Source of the DNA: Acinetobacter defluvii
GTDB lineage: Bacteria > Pseudomonadota > Gammaproteobacteria > Pseudomonadales > Moraxellaceae
Assembly (NCBI RefSeq): GCF_001704615.3
Contig: NZ_CP029397.2
Location: 1,922,001-1,986,000, forward strand
Reading direction: 5' to 3'
DNA length: 64,000 nucleotides
Below are positions 9,516-18,763 of the stretch, piece after piece. Within the stretch, counting starts at the first letter, position 1. Each line of letters starts with the position of its first letter. A program made the position numbers and the translations under genes. The notes below the pieces were generated by a model, which worked only from the letters and a program-made list of their open reading frames with translations, was not told the DNA's origin and ran no database searches.

Positions 9516-10685
9516 TTATAAATAACCCGGTGTTGGTTTGAGCCCAAAACTGATAGCGGCTGCATTTTGCAAGGTGGCATCGCCCATAAAGGCATGCTGT
9601 GTCACGACATTGGTGTCATTCACAAAACGGCTAAATACATTGTGGGTATAAATCGCAGTCATCCCTGCCAACATTTGCATTTTGCGAGCAACTTGTGCAG
9701 AAACACGAGCAGCATGGGTACAAGACAAACGCATATCACTGACTTGCTCATCTGTCGGCTTATTTCCTGCAAGCACTTCATGCCACACCACATCCATCGT
9801 TTCATAGAACCATGTACGTGCTGCTTTAAATTCAGCTTCGGCTTGGGCAAATTCATATTGCGTCACAGGACGATTGGCTATTTCTGAACCACCTGTAATC
9901 GAGGCTTTACTTGGTGCAAGTTTCTTAAACTCTTCTAAAGCTGCTGCAGCAACACCAATCCCAACCACAGTAAGTACCTGTGTCGCCAAAGATAAAGATG
10001 GATATTTAAAAAATGGCTCAGGCAGTTTTGAGGGTTCACCACGAACAAAAGTCCATTCTTTTGCTACCAGTACACTGTCCACGACCAGATCATGACTCCC
10101 GGTACCTTTAAGACCGACCGTATCCCATGTCATTTCTACTTTGGCTTTTTTTGCTGGCATCACTGCCATACGTGGTAAACCTGGTGCTTCATTGTCCTTG
10201 CGTGGAGAAATTCCTACCCCAACAATATCTGCCCCCATACATCCGCTTGAAAATTTCCAACGTCCTTTTACCACAACACCTTGATCCGTAATTTCAGCAG
10301 GTTGCGGCGGGAAAATACCACCTGCAAAGACAATATCAGGTGACTCTTTATATAAAAGGTTTAATGTTTCTTCAGGCAAACTACCTAAATAAGCAGGGCT
10401 CATACCAAAACTTGCAACCCAACCGACAGAACCATCTGCCATAGACAGCTTTTCAATCAGTTCACAAAATTCACGAGGAGAAACCTCCAAACCACCAAAA
10501 CGTTTAGGTACTAGTGCTCGATACACCCCAAGCTGTTTGAGCTTGTCAATAATGTCTTGGCTTACATATGCCTGTTGGTCGAACTCACCTGTGATGGCAC
10601 GTTGACGAATTTCCAGACAAAGCTGTTCTACATCAATAGGGGCTGCTGTAAAGCTCGCATTAAATCCTTTTGATAAATCATTCAT
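9516..10685 (-). CDS. iacA: Flavin-dependent indole-3-acetate monooxygenase (IacA)
   Basis: Acyl-CoA-dehydrogenase-fold group D flavin monooxygenase, the family of HpaB/C2-type oxygenase components. Recognisable stretches are YRALVPKRFGGLEVSPREFCELIEKLSMADGSVGWVASFG near the N-terminus, VVVKGRWKFSSGC and WDTVGLKGTGSHDLVVDSVLVAKEW in the middle, and a helical C-terminus. It would use reduced flavin from IacG to hydroxylate the indole ring of IAA, the first committed step. IacA-type enzymes are also reported to make indigo from indole. Length 389 is normal. It is the second gene of the operon, 18 bases after iacH. Confidence 0.87.
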   Translation of the reverse strand: MNDLSKGFNASFTAAPIDVEQLCLEIRQRAITGEFDQQAYVSQDIIDKLKQLGVYRALVPKRFGGLEVSPREFCELIEKLSMADGSVGWVASFGMSPAYLGSLPEETLNLLYKESPDIVFAGGIFPPQPAEITDQGVVVKGRWKFSSGCMGADIVGVGISPRKDNEAPGLPRMAVMPAKKAKVEMTWDTVGLKGTGSHDLVVDSVLVAKEWTFVRGEPSKLPEPFFKYPSLSLATQVLTVVGIGVAAAALEEFKKLAPSKASITGGSEIANRPVTQYEFAQAEAEFKAARTWFYETMDVVWHEVLAGNKPTDEQVSDMRLSCTHAARVSAQVARKMQMLAGMTAIYTHNVFSRFVNDTNVVTQHAFMGDATLQNAAAISFGLKPTPGYL

Positions 10686-10703
10686 TCCCTCACTCCTTGT
10701 AGG

Positions 10704-11813
10704 TTATTGTGCTGCCTTCACGACAAATTTTGTAATTGCACATAACTGTGCATCTGCATGCTGTTTCGCTACGATTTGTAACCCCACAGGTAAACCATTT
10801 TTTGTTTCCAATGGAATTGAAATTGCAGGATGCCCTGACAAATTGAATGGACGAACCAAAGCAGTTAAATTTAAAAATGCAACGGTATTTTCAGCATCTG
10901 CCACTTTGGGTGGAATTTGCGGAAGTGTAGGCAAAATCAAAGCATCATACTGCTCAAGCAAAACATCGATTTCTTGAATAAATTGAGTTTTGATCTGCTC
11001 GGCTTGTTGCACCTGTTCCACTGTTGTTTCAGCGGCTTTCAACAAACGCGCTTGTACATCAGCACCAATCAACCCTGTTCGAGTTAAATCAGCATAAGCT
11101 TGCCAATTTTCATAATTAATAATTTGCATGCCAGCATGAAAAGCCGCCTGAAAAGATGGCACCTCTACAGTTGTGACTGACACCTTCGCTTTTTCTAAGA
11201 AACTTTCTATACATTCAGTAACAACTGTGTCTGCCTCAACATTCAACCATGCTAGTTTTGGCGCGGTCACACACGCAGTCTTCACAAATGTTGGATCAAT
11301 AATCTGCATCGCCGTTTCAATCATATCCACTGAGTTAGCGAATGGACCCACACAGTCCAATGAACTTTGTGCAGGATGAACACCTTTGCGACTTACTCGA
11401 CCAAATGTCGGCTTTAAACCATAAACACCGCAACACGCAGCGGGCATACGAATCGAACCGCCTGTATCTGTACCTAAAGCAAAATCTGCAAGATGGGCAG
11501 CCACCGCAGCAGCCGAACCACTTGATGACCCCCCTGGAATTAAATCTGAATATTTCGGATTTATCGGTGTACCAAATGCATGATTAATCCCTGTAATCCC
11601 GAAAGCCAGTTCATGTAAATTGGTTTTTGCTGTAATGACACAGTCAGCATTGAGAATACGATCAATCACTTCCGCATTTTGTGCTGCTGGTGCACTATTT
11701 TCTAATGCACGACTTCCAGAAAGCGTTTTAAATCCTTGAATATCTATAGAATCTTTGACCATCACCGTCAGTTTTCCAGATCCTAATAGCATATCCTTTG
11801 CTACAATATTCAT
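10704..11813 (-). CDS. iacH: Amidase-signature family protein (IacH)
   Basis: Amidase-signature enzyme with the Ser-cisSer-Lys apparatus: Lys20 (MVKDSID), the GGSSSGS loop at 94-100 and Ser120 in TDTGGSIRMPAAC. The length of 369 is short for the family, because the chain starts almost directly at the first catalytic Lys and lacks the usual N-terminal 50-60 residues. The substrate is unknown; hydrolysis of IAA amides or of a pathway intermediate would fit. It is the first gene of the iac operon, divergent from iacR across 151 bases. Confidence 0.83.
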   Translation of the reverse strand: MNIVAKDMLLGSGKLTVMVKDSIDIQGFKTLSGSRALENSAPAAQNAEVIDRILNADCVITAKTNLHELAFGITGINHAFGTPINPKYSDLIPGGSSSGSAAAVAAHLADFALGTDTGGSIRMPAACCGVYGLKPTFGRVSRKGVHPAQSSLDCVGPFANSVDMIETAMQIIDPTFVKTACVTAPKLAWLNVEADTVVTECIESFLEKAKVSVTTVEVPSFQAAFHAGMQIINYENWQAYADLTRTGLIGADVQARLLKAAETTVEQVQQAEQIKTQFIQEIDVLLEQYDALILPTLPQIPPKVADAENTVAFLNLTALVRPFNLSGHPAISIPLETKNGLPVGLQIVAKQHADAQLCAITKFVVKAAQ

Positions 11814-11836
11814 TCACTTTTCCATGTATTTTTATA

Positions 11837-11846
11837 TATAGCTATA
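11837..11846. promoter_or_regulatory. Palindrome next to the iacH promoter, possible IacR operator
   Basis: TATAGCTATA is a perfect 10-bp palindrome lying directly downstream of the iacH -10 element. MarR proteins usually bind such A/T-rich dyads and block the promoter. No binding data can be read from sequence. Confidence 0.35.
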
Positions 11847-11874
11847 ATAATAGAAAAAGTAATGTAATTGTCAA
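11847..11874 (-). promoter_or_regulatory. Predicted sigma-70 promoter of the iac operon
   Basis: On the minus strand a perfect -35 TTGACA (11869-11874) is followed after 16 bases by TATTAT (11847-11852), about 34 bases upstream of the iacH start. This is the strongest promoter-like sequence between iacH and iacR. Confidence 0.6.
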
Positions 11875-11892
11875 GCAATTTTTTATTACTAG

Positions 11893-11916
11893 AATTAAAG
11901 TTTTTTTGCTTTAATT
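11893..11916. promoter_or_regulatory. Inverted repeat ahead of iacR, possible autoregulatory operator
   Basis: AATTAAAG and CTTTAATT form a perfect 8-bp inverted repeat with an 8-base spacer, just upstream of a TATAAT at 11922-11927 that could be the iacR -10 element. MarR genes are commonly self-repressed through such sites. A transcript hairpin is an alternative explanation. Confidence 0.35.
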
Positions 11917-11964
11917 TTTTGTATAATCAAACTTCTTATTTTTTATTAAGTTATTGCTTTCGCC

Positions 11965-12432
11965 ATGCTTACCAATTTAGAACAATTTCTTCCAAATAAT
12001 GAGCCACAAAGCTTACAAAGTTATCCATTTTTTTGGATATCCCAAGTGAATGGAAAATATACTCAACTTATTGAAAAATCTATTAAAAAATTAGGTATAG
12101 ACAATACTCGCCGTAAAATAATTTTAAGTACGAATGCCTTAGGACAAGCCAGCATTACTGAAATTGCAAACCTTTCTACCCTTAAACTCACCACTGCGAC
12201 TAAAGCAGTGTATCGTCTGGTAGAAGATGACATTGTTGAAGTTTTTTCTTCAGAACATGATGAACGGATTTCGATGGTAAAACTCACTGAAAAAGGAAGA
12301 TCTTTGGTTGAACAAATCAATCAAATCAGTCATGTAACGTTGGCAGGTATCCTAAATGCTTTTGAGGAACAAGAGTTACATCACTTAAATGCACAATTAA
12401 AAAAGCTATTTGAGCTCATGCCGATCAGTTAA
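11965..12432 (+). CDS. iacR: MarR-family regulator of the iac operon (IacR)
   Basis: 155-residue MarR-type winged helix-turn-helix protein. The HTH lies near residues 72-96 (ASITEIANLSTLKLTTATKAVYRLVEDDIVEVF), followed by the wing with the conserved DERISMVKLTEKG. It is transcribed divergently from iacH, the arrangement in known iac clusters, where IacR represses the operon until IAA or a metabolite relieves it. A hairpin terminator follows at 12512. The name is by context; the family call is firm. Confidence 0.85.
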   Translation: MLTNLEQFLPNNEPQSLQSYPFFWISQVNGKYTQLIEKSIKKLGIDNTRRKIILSTNALGQASITEIANLSTLKLTTATKAVYRLVEDDIVEVFSSEHDERISMVKLTEKGRSLVEQINQISHVTLAGILNAFEEQELHHLNAQLKKLFELMPIS

Positions 12433-12511
12433 AAAAATTATTTTAAAACGTTATTGAATCAAATACTTAAAACCTATATTTTGACTCATAATCAGACAGT
12501 TATAAAAATAT

Positions 12512-12541
12512 AAAAACTCATCTTTTTGGATGAGTTTTTTG
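12512..12541 (+). terminator. Terminator after iacR (bidirectional)
   Basis: AAAACTCATC and GGATGAGTTTT form a stem with a short T-rich loop followed by TTTTTTG. A-runs on the left mean it could also end the minus-strand unit that stops at 12586. Confidence 0.7.
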
Positions 12542-12585
12542 TTTTGAAATGAGCAGTATTCCTTTATTGAACTTGAAAAAACCAT

Positions 12586-13575
12586 TTAACTTTTCAACAC
12601 ATTAAATTTAGGCTTTAATTCAGCCGTTTCAATACGATGACTAAAGGTATTTAATACTTTTAGTTTATAGGCATCAATATCCATTGATTCATAATCGTAG
12701 AAACCTTGACGTTCACGTAAACCATTTCGTTTATTTTGCATATTATCCGCAATAATCTGTGGCGTGCGATAACGCTCTCCCAATTCTTTTTGTAGATATT
12801 GCGAAGCATAATACAGAATATCGCCACCGCCCCAATCGATAAACTCCAATAAACCCAGTACAGAAAAGCGCAGACCAAAGCCCGTACGGATTGCTATATC
12901 AATATCCTCAGCCGATGCAACACCTTCTTCAACCATACGTGCTGCTTCATTCATGGCTAAAGCTTGAATGCGTGGAACGATATAACCTGCTTTGGCATTA
13001 CACACCACAGCCACTTTACCGATTTCTGTAAGAAATGATTTTAGCTGTTCAACTACAGCAGCAGAGGTTTCCTCTGAACGACTAAGCTCAACCAGTGGAA
13101 TTAAATAAGCAGGATTTAACCAATGGGCATTCACTACACGTTCAGGATGTGACAGCATTTTGGCAATATCCGTGACTAAAAATGTAGATGTCGTTGAAGC
13201 GACAATACATTGAGATGGAAGATATTGATCTAACCAAGCAAAAATTTCTTGCTTGACTTGCAGTTGTTCAGGTACACCTTCCATAATCAAGTCGCATTGT
13301 TTTAAAAATGTAACTGAATCCAACTTGGCAAGTACTTGAATATTCGCTTGAATACTTACAATTTGCTCAGCTTGAATAAATTGAATGCTGCTCAGTAAAG
13401 TCAACTCTTGTACGAGATCTTGTTGGATCTGCTGTTGATATTGGGAAAATTCTTGAGTAGAACGCACTTTGGCATCAACCAGTTTCACTTGCAGCCCTGC
13501 ATAGGCAAAAGCAATCGCAATTGCCTTGCCCATACGTCCTGCACCAATCACTGCAACGTTTTGAATTTTAGACAT
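12586..13575 (-). CDS. 3-hydroxyacyl-CoA dehydrogenase-like oxidoreductase
   Basis: NAD-dependent dehydrogenase of the 3-hydroxyacyl-CoA/L-carnitine dehydrogenase type. Rossmann motif GAGRMG is at residues 11-16; LIMEGVPEQLQVKQEIF, ASTTSTF and NAHWLNPAYLIPLVELS are family stretches, the His being in the catalytic position. A C-terminal helical domain follows (GYIVPRIQALAMNEAARMVEEGVASAEDIDIAIRTGFGLRF). It is not fused to a hydratase, so a small hydroxy acid such as carnitine or hydroxybutyrate is plausible but unproven. Four bases separate it from the dehydrogenase gene upstream, and its Shine-Dalgarno overlaps that gene's stop region, so the two are probably translationally linked. Confidence 0.82.
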   Translation of the reverse strand: MSKIQNVAVIGAGRMGKAIAIAFAYAGLQVKLVDAKVRSTQEFSQYQQQIQQDLVQELTLLSSIQFIQAEQIVSIQANIQVLAKLDSVTFLKQCDLIMEGVPEQLQVKQEIFAWLDQYLPSQCIVASTTSTFLVTDIAKMLSHPERVVNAHWLNPAYLIPLVELSRSEETSAAVVEQLKSFLTEIGKVAVVCNAKAGYIVPRIQALAMNEAARMVEEGVASAEDIDIAIRTGFGLRFSVLGLLEFIDWGGGDILYYASQYLQKELGERYRTPQIIADNMQNKRNGLRERQGFYDYESMDIDAYKLKVLNTFSHRIETAELKPKFNVLKS

Positions 13576-13579
13576 TGTT

Positions 13580-14686
13580 TCATACTCCTTGTTGCAGTAA
13601 TGCTTGCATTTCTCGTTTAGAAAGATTAGACAAACCTAAATTTTCTAAGGTACGTCCTTCAGCATATAAATCACGAGCCGACACTGCGGAAGCAATATTT
13701 AACAAACCTTCAGCAACTGGCGTTGGTACACCAGCCCAACGCCCTACAGAAACAATCAAAGATAAACCTAAACGGGTGTCTTCAAGCATATAACGATGTT
13801 CTTTTAAATTAATGTCTTCACGCCAGTCACCGCTGTCAGTTAACTTACCGTGCGCACCACGACCATACATCCACTCATCCCCCTCACCTTGCATATTATA
13901 ATGATCTGCCAATGGGAAGTGCGGTGCTGTATAACCCAATGCTTCACGAATACGCATACGCTCGCTATCTAGTTGATTAGTTACACGACGAATCGAGGGT
14001 TGGGTCCCTTCATTATGAATATCCCATGCTTCAAAATGCTCTAGAGGTCCAGCATTCATTATGATCAAAGGGGGATGAATAATAGGACCTGCATTCATCA
14101 ATGCACCACTTAAAGCATCTTCAATGGGTTCTACACTTGGATAGGCTTGTTTTAAAACTTTGAAAGCATGTTCGGATAAATTGCTTGGGAATACTCCTGT
14201 CGGTAAACGTGTTGCATAACCACTCACTACAATATTATTTACAGCATGTTTACGCACCAAATAAGGCAATGTCCCTGTTTCAGCAAATGCAACTTTTGCT
14301 TTATTTCCAACGTCTTTCATGGCTTTTGCAAAAATGAAACTTCCAAAAGTACCAGGTGGTAGATACACCACTTGCCCTTCTTTAAAGTATGCTGCTGCTT
14401 GTTCAGCAAGATTCACATGTGTTGTTGCGGGTAATGGGATAATAACCAACTCAGCATGAGCAATCGCTTTTTCTAAATTATCTTGTAAATTGATTTGGCT
14501 ATTTTCAAATCCTACTGTTACTGAACGCTCACCTTGAAAGTCTTTAACAAAAAGTTTTTCTGCCACAGCAAGTGCATGTAATGCTTCTGCATCACGACGC
14601 CATAACACTACATCGTGCCCTTTTTCTGCCATTTCTAAAGCTGCTGCATAACATCCGTGACCGCCACCAAGTACTGTAATTTTCAT
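13580..14686 (-). CDS. NAD/NADP octopine/nopaline dehydrogenase-family protein
   Basis: 368 residues with an N-terminal Rossmann fold (LGGGHGCYAAALEMAEKGHDVVLWRRD) and the C-terminal all-helical domain of the octopine/nopaline dehydrogenase family (NAGPIIHPPLIIMNAGPLEH with the conserved His-Pro, then REALGYTAPHFPLADHYN). Family members oxidise or form N-(carboxyalkyl) amino acids. Here the genes beside it encode another dehydrogenase, an AraC regulator and a carrier, so a catabolic role on an imported compound is likelier than opine synthesis. The substrate cannot be told. AGGAGG stands at good spacing to the ATG. Confidence 0.8.
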   Translation of the reverse strand: MKITVLGGGHGCYAAALEMAEKGHDVVLWRRDAEALHALAVAEKLFVKDFQGERSVTVGFENSQINLQDNLEKAIAHAELVIIPLPATTHVNLAEQAAAYFKEGQVVYLPPGTFGSFIFAKAMKDVGNKAKVAFAETGTLPYLVRKHAVNNIVVSGYATRLPTGVFPSNLSEHAFKVLKQAYPSVEPIEDALSGALMNAGPIIHPPLIIMNAGPLEHFEAWDIHNEGTQPSIRRVTNQLDSERMRIREALGYTAPHFPLADHYNMQGEGDEWMYGRGAHGKLTDSGDWREDINLKEHRYMLEDTRLGLSLIVSVGRWAGVPTPVAEGLLNIASAVSARDLYAEGRTLENLGLSNLSKREMQALLQQGV

Positions 14687-14798
14687 ATTGAATCCTCCTG
14701 ATTAACTGAATTCATCATAGAAAATTAGTTAGTTTATGACTTCTCCATATGCGAATGAAGTGTTCAATTTACGAAGTTAAAAACTCTAAACTACACCT

Positions 14799-15788
14799 TT
14801 AAGCGGCACGCATTTTTAAGGTATATGAAGGTAAACAGCCATAACGCTTTTTATAAATATTAGAAAAATGTCCAAAACTTTGAATGCCATTTTCCAGTAA
14901 AATATTAGTCACTGTTTGGTTTTTTTGACTATTTAGTAATGCTTGATGTACCAACTCGACCCGTAGCTGACGGATATACTCTATCGGTGTTTGTTGAAAA
15001 TATTGGTTGAAGCCTTTTTGCAAAGTACGAGTGGTGACACCACAAAACTCACTTAACGCAGACAAAGCAATAGTGTCTTTAATATGCTGTTGAATATATT
15101 GCTGTGCCTTCTTCATATAACTTGGCAATACCCTTTGCCGTTGCTCATTCAGCTGCTGACTATAATTATTCGGAACTTTTAATAAAATCAATTCGATCAA
15201 ATATTGGGTAAAACTTGCTGAAATAAAACTCCAATTTTGAATATTGTAATAGGCATGACATAAATAATTGAGTGTTTCAAGGATTGAACTCAACCCCTCA
15301 TCGGTACACAACATGCCACTATCAAAAATCACAGCATCCGTGCTGGTATAACCCAACATCTTAAATAATTGTGCTTCAACATCTTGTTGGGGCAATTTTA
15401 AAATAATATTGCGACAACGATGATTGGTGATGATACGATTTTTAGTGTTTGGATGGGTCACCGTCATGATGCCAACGGATTGCAGCACTTGATTCTGAGC
15501 ATGCTCCACTTTGCATTGCCCCTCTAACGTAATACGAAACAAATAGTTTTGTGATGCTTCATCGATGGTGATCGCCACTGGGGCACTATATTTCAGATCA
15601 TAGAGGGCTGAATTTCCAAAACTAAAACCATTTAATCGGGTATTCAAACTGGCAATTGCATCAACATCGAACTGATGCGGACATAAATAATGACTAATTT
15701 GATCCTTGATCGTTTGATAATCATCTGAATTAAAAAGCAAACACTCATCCAGATAATGCAAATGATTAAAGTTAAGTAATTGATTCAT
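14799..15788 (-). CDS. AraC-family regulator, AndR/XylS-like
   Basis: 329-residue activator with an AraC-binding-like N-terminal domain (YLFRITLEGQCKVEHAQNQ, GIMTVTHPNTK) and a C-terminal double HTH (IALSALSEFCGVTTRTLQKGFNQYFQQTPIEYIRQLRVELVHQALL and VTNILLENGIQSFGHFSNIYKKRYGCLPSYTL). This layout is shared with regulators of aromatic-acid catabolism. ATG 15788 has GGAG at 7 bases; a GTG one codon upstream is less suitable. It sits between the carrier gene and the two dehydrogenase genes, all on the minus strand, and is their likely activator. Confidence 0.82.
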   Translation of the reverse strand: MNQLLNFNHLHYLDECLLFNSDDYQTIKDQISHYLCPHQFDVDAIASLNTRLNGFSFGNSALYDLKYSAPVAITIDEASQNYLFRITLEGQCKVEHAQNQVLQSVGIMTVTHPNTKNRIITNHRCRNIILKLPQQDVEAQLFKMLGYTSTDAVIFDSGMLCTDEGLSSILETLNYLCHAYYNIQNWSFISASFTQYLIELILLKVPNNYSQQLNEQRQRVLPSYMKKAQQYIQQHIKDTIALSALSEFCGVTTRTLQKGFNQYFQQTPIEYIRQLRVELVHQALLNSQKNQTVTNILLENGIQSFGHFSNIYKKRYGCLPSYTLKMRAA

Positions 15789-15936
15789 CACTGCACTCCA
15801 TTGACGATATTTTTAATGCAAAAGCCCATTTATTCACAATGGGCAATCACGTATTACAACTTAACTGTTTATTTATTTTTTCAATTCAAGCGCTAGCGAA
15901 ATCACTTTGTTAGAATGAAATGATTGACCTATCAGA

Positions 15937-17286
15937 TTAGGCTGAATGTTCCTGCTGCATACTGTTTGCAAAGGCTTTGCCTCCTTTCTTTAATAAAATA
16001 AACGCTAAGACACAGGCAATTCCACCGACAATAGATAAAGAGGTACCCACCATGAGTGGATTTTCAAAAACTTTATCGGTCACTAAGGCAACCAAAGTTG
16101 TACCTATGCCGACAGCAACCAAATTACTAATCAAAAGAAATATTGCTGAGATTTGTGCACGTAACTGATTAGGCGCTAACATTTGCATCGCTGTAGTAGA
16201 AATTGGCATTGGAAATGACGCAAAAAACATTGCAGGGGCAAGTAAAGTCACTGCCAACCAATACTCAGATACTTGAGTAAATGCAACCAAAGGTAAAACT
16301 AAACCAATGATACCAATTACACCTGTGATCATTGGCGCATCTTTACGTCCTTTTTGAATAAACCAGTCATTCAACCATCCTGCACAAAACACGCCTAAAG
16401 TATTTGCGATCAATAACACTGTACCCAACATATAGCCGGCTTCAGTCGGTGTCATATTAAACTTACGCATAAAAAATGCGGGTGACCAGCTGATCAAGCA
16501 ATACAATGCCATTGCATAAAAAGTGAAGCCTAAATAATGACAGGTAAATGTTGTGCGATGTTTTTTCAAAAACTTAAACGCTGCACGAATGGTCACTTTT
16601 TCTGCTTGACCATTTGCATTTAATTGCTGACCTTTACGGATAGGATCACGTACAGTCAAGATAAACAATAAGCCAATAAAGATACCCGGCAATCCCACAA
16701 TAATAAAGGCTGCTTGCCATGCCTTAATTGCACCTAAAATAGGAATTTGAATTAAATCCATATTTTTCAATAAGCCAATGACATAACCACCGACTAAAAA
16801 TGCAATACCACCGCCAACAAAAGAACCTATCGAGTAAACTGCGACTGCTCGACCAAGCTTATCTTTGCTAAACATATCACTAAACATTGAATATGCTGCA
16901 GGAGATAAAGCTGCTTCTCCAACACCCACCCCCATACGACTTAAAAACAATTGGATGAAGTTTTTACTTAAACCGCACAGTGCAGTGGCAATGCTCCAAA
17001 AGATAATCCCAACGGCTATAATTTTGGGTCTAGAAAAACGATCTGCCAAATATGCTAATGGCAAACCCATAAAAGCGTAAAACAATGAAAATGCTAAACC
17101 ATGTAATAAACTAAACTGTGTATCGGTTAGATTTAAATCAGCTTTGATGGGCTCAATCATCAATGCCAAAATTTGCCGATCAATAAATGAAAAGATATAT
17201 GCCAGCATGCACAGTAAAACTACATACCATGCATAAGCACTTGATTTACTTTGTTGTTGTTCCTTATGGATATTTAAATTACTCAT
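15937..17286 (-). CDS. MFS transporter, spinster-like
   Basis: 449-residue, 12-helix major facilitator. The first loop holds FSFIDRQILALMIEPIKADLNLTDTQFSLLHG and the MFS A-motif-like GLPLAYLADRFSRP, then RMGVGVGEAALSPAAYSMFSDMF, features of spinster-like carriers for organic acids in proteobacteria. Inner-membrane location. Being upstream of the regulator and the two dehydrogenase genes on the same strand, it probably imports their substrate. AGGATG precedes the ATG. A near-palindrome (17302-17324, half-sites AACGAT and ATCGTT) lies just ahead of the gene. Confidence 0.83.
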   Translation of the reverse strand: MSNLNIHKEQQQSKSSAYAWYVVLLCMLAYIFSFIDRQILALMIEPIKADLNLTDTQFSLLHGLAFSLFYAFMGLPLAYLADRFSRPKIIAVGIIFWSIATALCGLSKNFIQLFLSRMGVGVGEAALSPAAYSMFSDMFSKDKLGRAVAVYSIGSFVGGGIAFLVGGYVIGLLKNMDLIQIPILGAIKAWQAAFIIVGLPGIFIGLLFILTVRDPIRKGQQLNANGQAEKVTIRAAFKFLKKHRTTFTCHYLGFTFYAMALYCLISWSPAFFMRKFNMTPTEAGYMLGTVLLIANTLGVFCAGWLNDWFIQKGRKDAPMITGVIGIIGLVLPLVAFTQVSEYWLAVTLLAPAMFFASFPMPISTTAMQMLAPNQLRAQISAIFLLISNLVAVGIGTTLVALVTDKVFENPLMVGTSLSIVGGIACVLAFILLKKGGKAFANSMQQEHSA

Positions 17287-17677
17287 CCATTTTCATCCTG
17301 TGAAACGATAACTTACGTTAATCGTTTTGCGTTTTCCTTAAGCAACACACAATGTAAAGTTAAAATTTTGAGTAAAACTTCAATTTTAAAATGTCACTAT
17401 TTTCAATAAAAGAATGGTGAAATGAGCGATTTAAAAAGCCATCAACATTTAACCTACATTGTGAATAACCCTGTCCATGAGCCAACATTATTTACACTTT
17501 TAAATGTAATTTTCCATAACTTTTTAAGTATATTTTTATACCTTCAGTGATTTTCATGGTTTAAAACATAAATAAGCCACTATCCAAAACAACAGATATT
17601 CGCAAGTTCACAAAGTATTCATGCTTTCTATGGATTTTTCTGCCAAGATATTTGAAATACAACTTTTGGAATAAAAA
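17287..17677. other. Intergenic region between divergent genes
   Basis: A/T-rich spacer between the MFS gene (minus) and a secreted-protein gene (plus). It must hold promoters for both. A near-palindrome with half-sites AACGAT and ATCGTT around 17302-17324 could be an operator for the MFS unit. No gene-like reading frame seen. Confidence 0.5.
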
Positions 17678-18298
17678 ATGAAATTCATTAGAACATTTAT
17701 ATTGAGCTGCAGTGCAGGTCTATCAACGCCTGTATTTGCAACTGTAGGTGGACCTGAAAGTATTGAAGTTTTAGGTTATGAAGCCAAAGAACAAAAAGTT
17801 TATGTATTAAGACATTATGAAGATGGTCGTGGACGACTCCCACAACTGTACTACTATCAGTTTAAAAACAATAAAAATCCAAGCAAAATTATTCAAGTTA
17901 ATTCTTTATATATCAACCCTAAAACCAAAAAAATTGACTATGATCAAGATGATACTCAATTTAATCAAGCACTCAATAAAATCAAAAAACGGTTGCAACC
18001 CCTTCAGTCAAGCAACATGCAAAATCGTATTGTATATTCTCAGAAAGACATTAAACAGGTAGCAACTTGGTACGACCCAAAACAAACACAAGCACAAATT
18101 CGCTATACTTTTACAGTATCTAATACGAAGTTTCAAAGCAGACCACAAAAAGCTATCGCTTATGATACATCCTTAAAAGTGGTACAGCAGTTCTTAATTC
18201 CCAAACAAAACACAATGCTAGTGACTGTAGAATACTTAGGTATTCCTTTTGAAACCGGTTACAACATTCAAGACCCAGTACTTTTACAAAGAAAATAA
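17678..18298 (+). CDS. Secreted hypothetical protein
   Basis: 206 residues. The N-terminus MKFIRTFILSCSAGLSTPVFATVGG is a signal peptide with a probable cut after VFA, so the mature protein is periplasmic or exported. The rest is hydrophilic, rich in Lys, Gln and Tyr (VLRHYEDGRGRLPQLYYYQFKNN), with no motif I recognise. It lies upstream of a small lipoprotein gene on the same strand with 125 bases between; linkage is uncertain. Confidence 0.7.
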   Translation: MKFIRTFILSCSAGLSTPVFATVGGPESIEVLGYEAKEQKVYVLRHYEDGRGRLPQLYYYQFKNNKNPSKIIQVNSLYINPKTKKIDYDQDDTQFNQALNKIKKRLQPLQSSNMQNRIVYSQKDIKQVATWYDPKQTQAQIRYTFTVSNTKFQSRPQKAIAYDTSLKVVQQFLIPKQNTMLVTVEYLGIPFETGYNIQDPVLLQRK

Positions 18299-18423
18299 GA
18301 CCTTGCTTTGTTCAATGTTTTTGCTTTCAAATCACGGCTTTTATGCAGACATTCTATCAAAGTGCTGCTAACATCAATCGGCAATTATAACTTTTAATTT
18401 TTAAATTAAACCGAGTAAAAACA

Positions 18424-18672
18424 ATGAAAAAAATATGTCTAAGCATGATAATGATCAGTATTTTTATCAGTGCATGTAGTCGCAATAATATGCCAAAAGA
18501 ATGTGAAGAATCTTGGCAACATATTGAAAAAATGGCAAAAACTAGCGGTATTCCTGAAGACTCAATTCAAACGCAGAAAAAAGCTTTTGAAGAAGAGGTG
18601 AATAAAATGAAGAAAGAGGAAGCAATTGAAGTATGTAAAACACAAATAGCGATTTTAAAAATGGCGAAATAA
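18424..18672 (+). CDS. Small Cys-rich lipoprotein (DUF5339-like)
   Basis: 82 residues. The signal MKKICLSMIMISIFISAC ends in a lipobox with Cys18 as the lipidation site. The mature part is short and helical (SWQHIEKMAKTSGIPEDSIQTQKKAFEEEVNKMKKEEAIEVCKTQIAILK) with two further Cys that could form a disulfide. It resembles the small DUF5339-type lipoproteins common in Acinetobacter. Role unknown. Confidence 0.75.
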   Translation: MKKICLSMIMISIFISACSRNNMPKECEESWQHIEKMAKTSGIPEDSIQTQKKAFEEEVNKMKKEEAIEVCKTQIAILKMAK

Positions 18673-18763
18673 TTATTTTAAAATGATATTTTCCTCATTT
18701 TTTTTAATTGAGGAAAATATTTAAATCAAAATTCAGAATCATCATGTTAAAAAGTGAAGTTAT

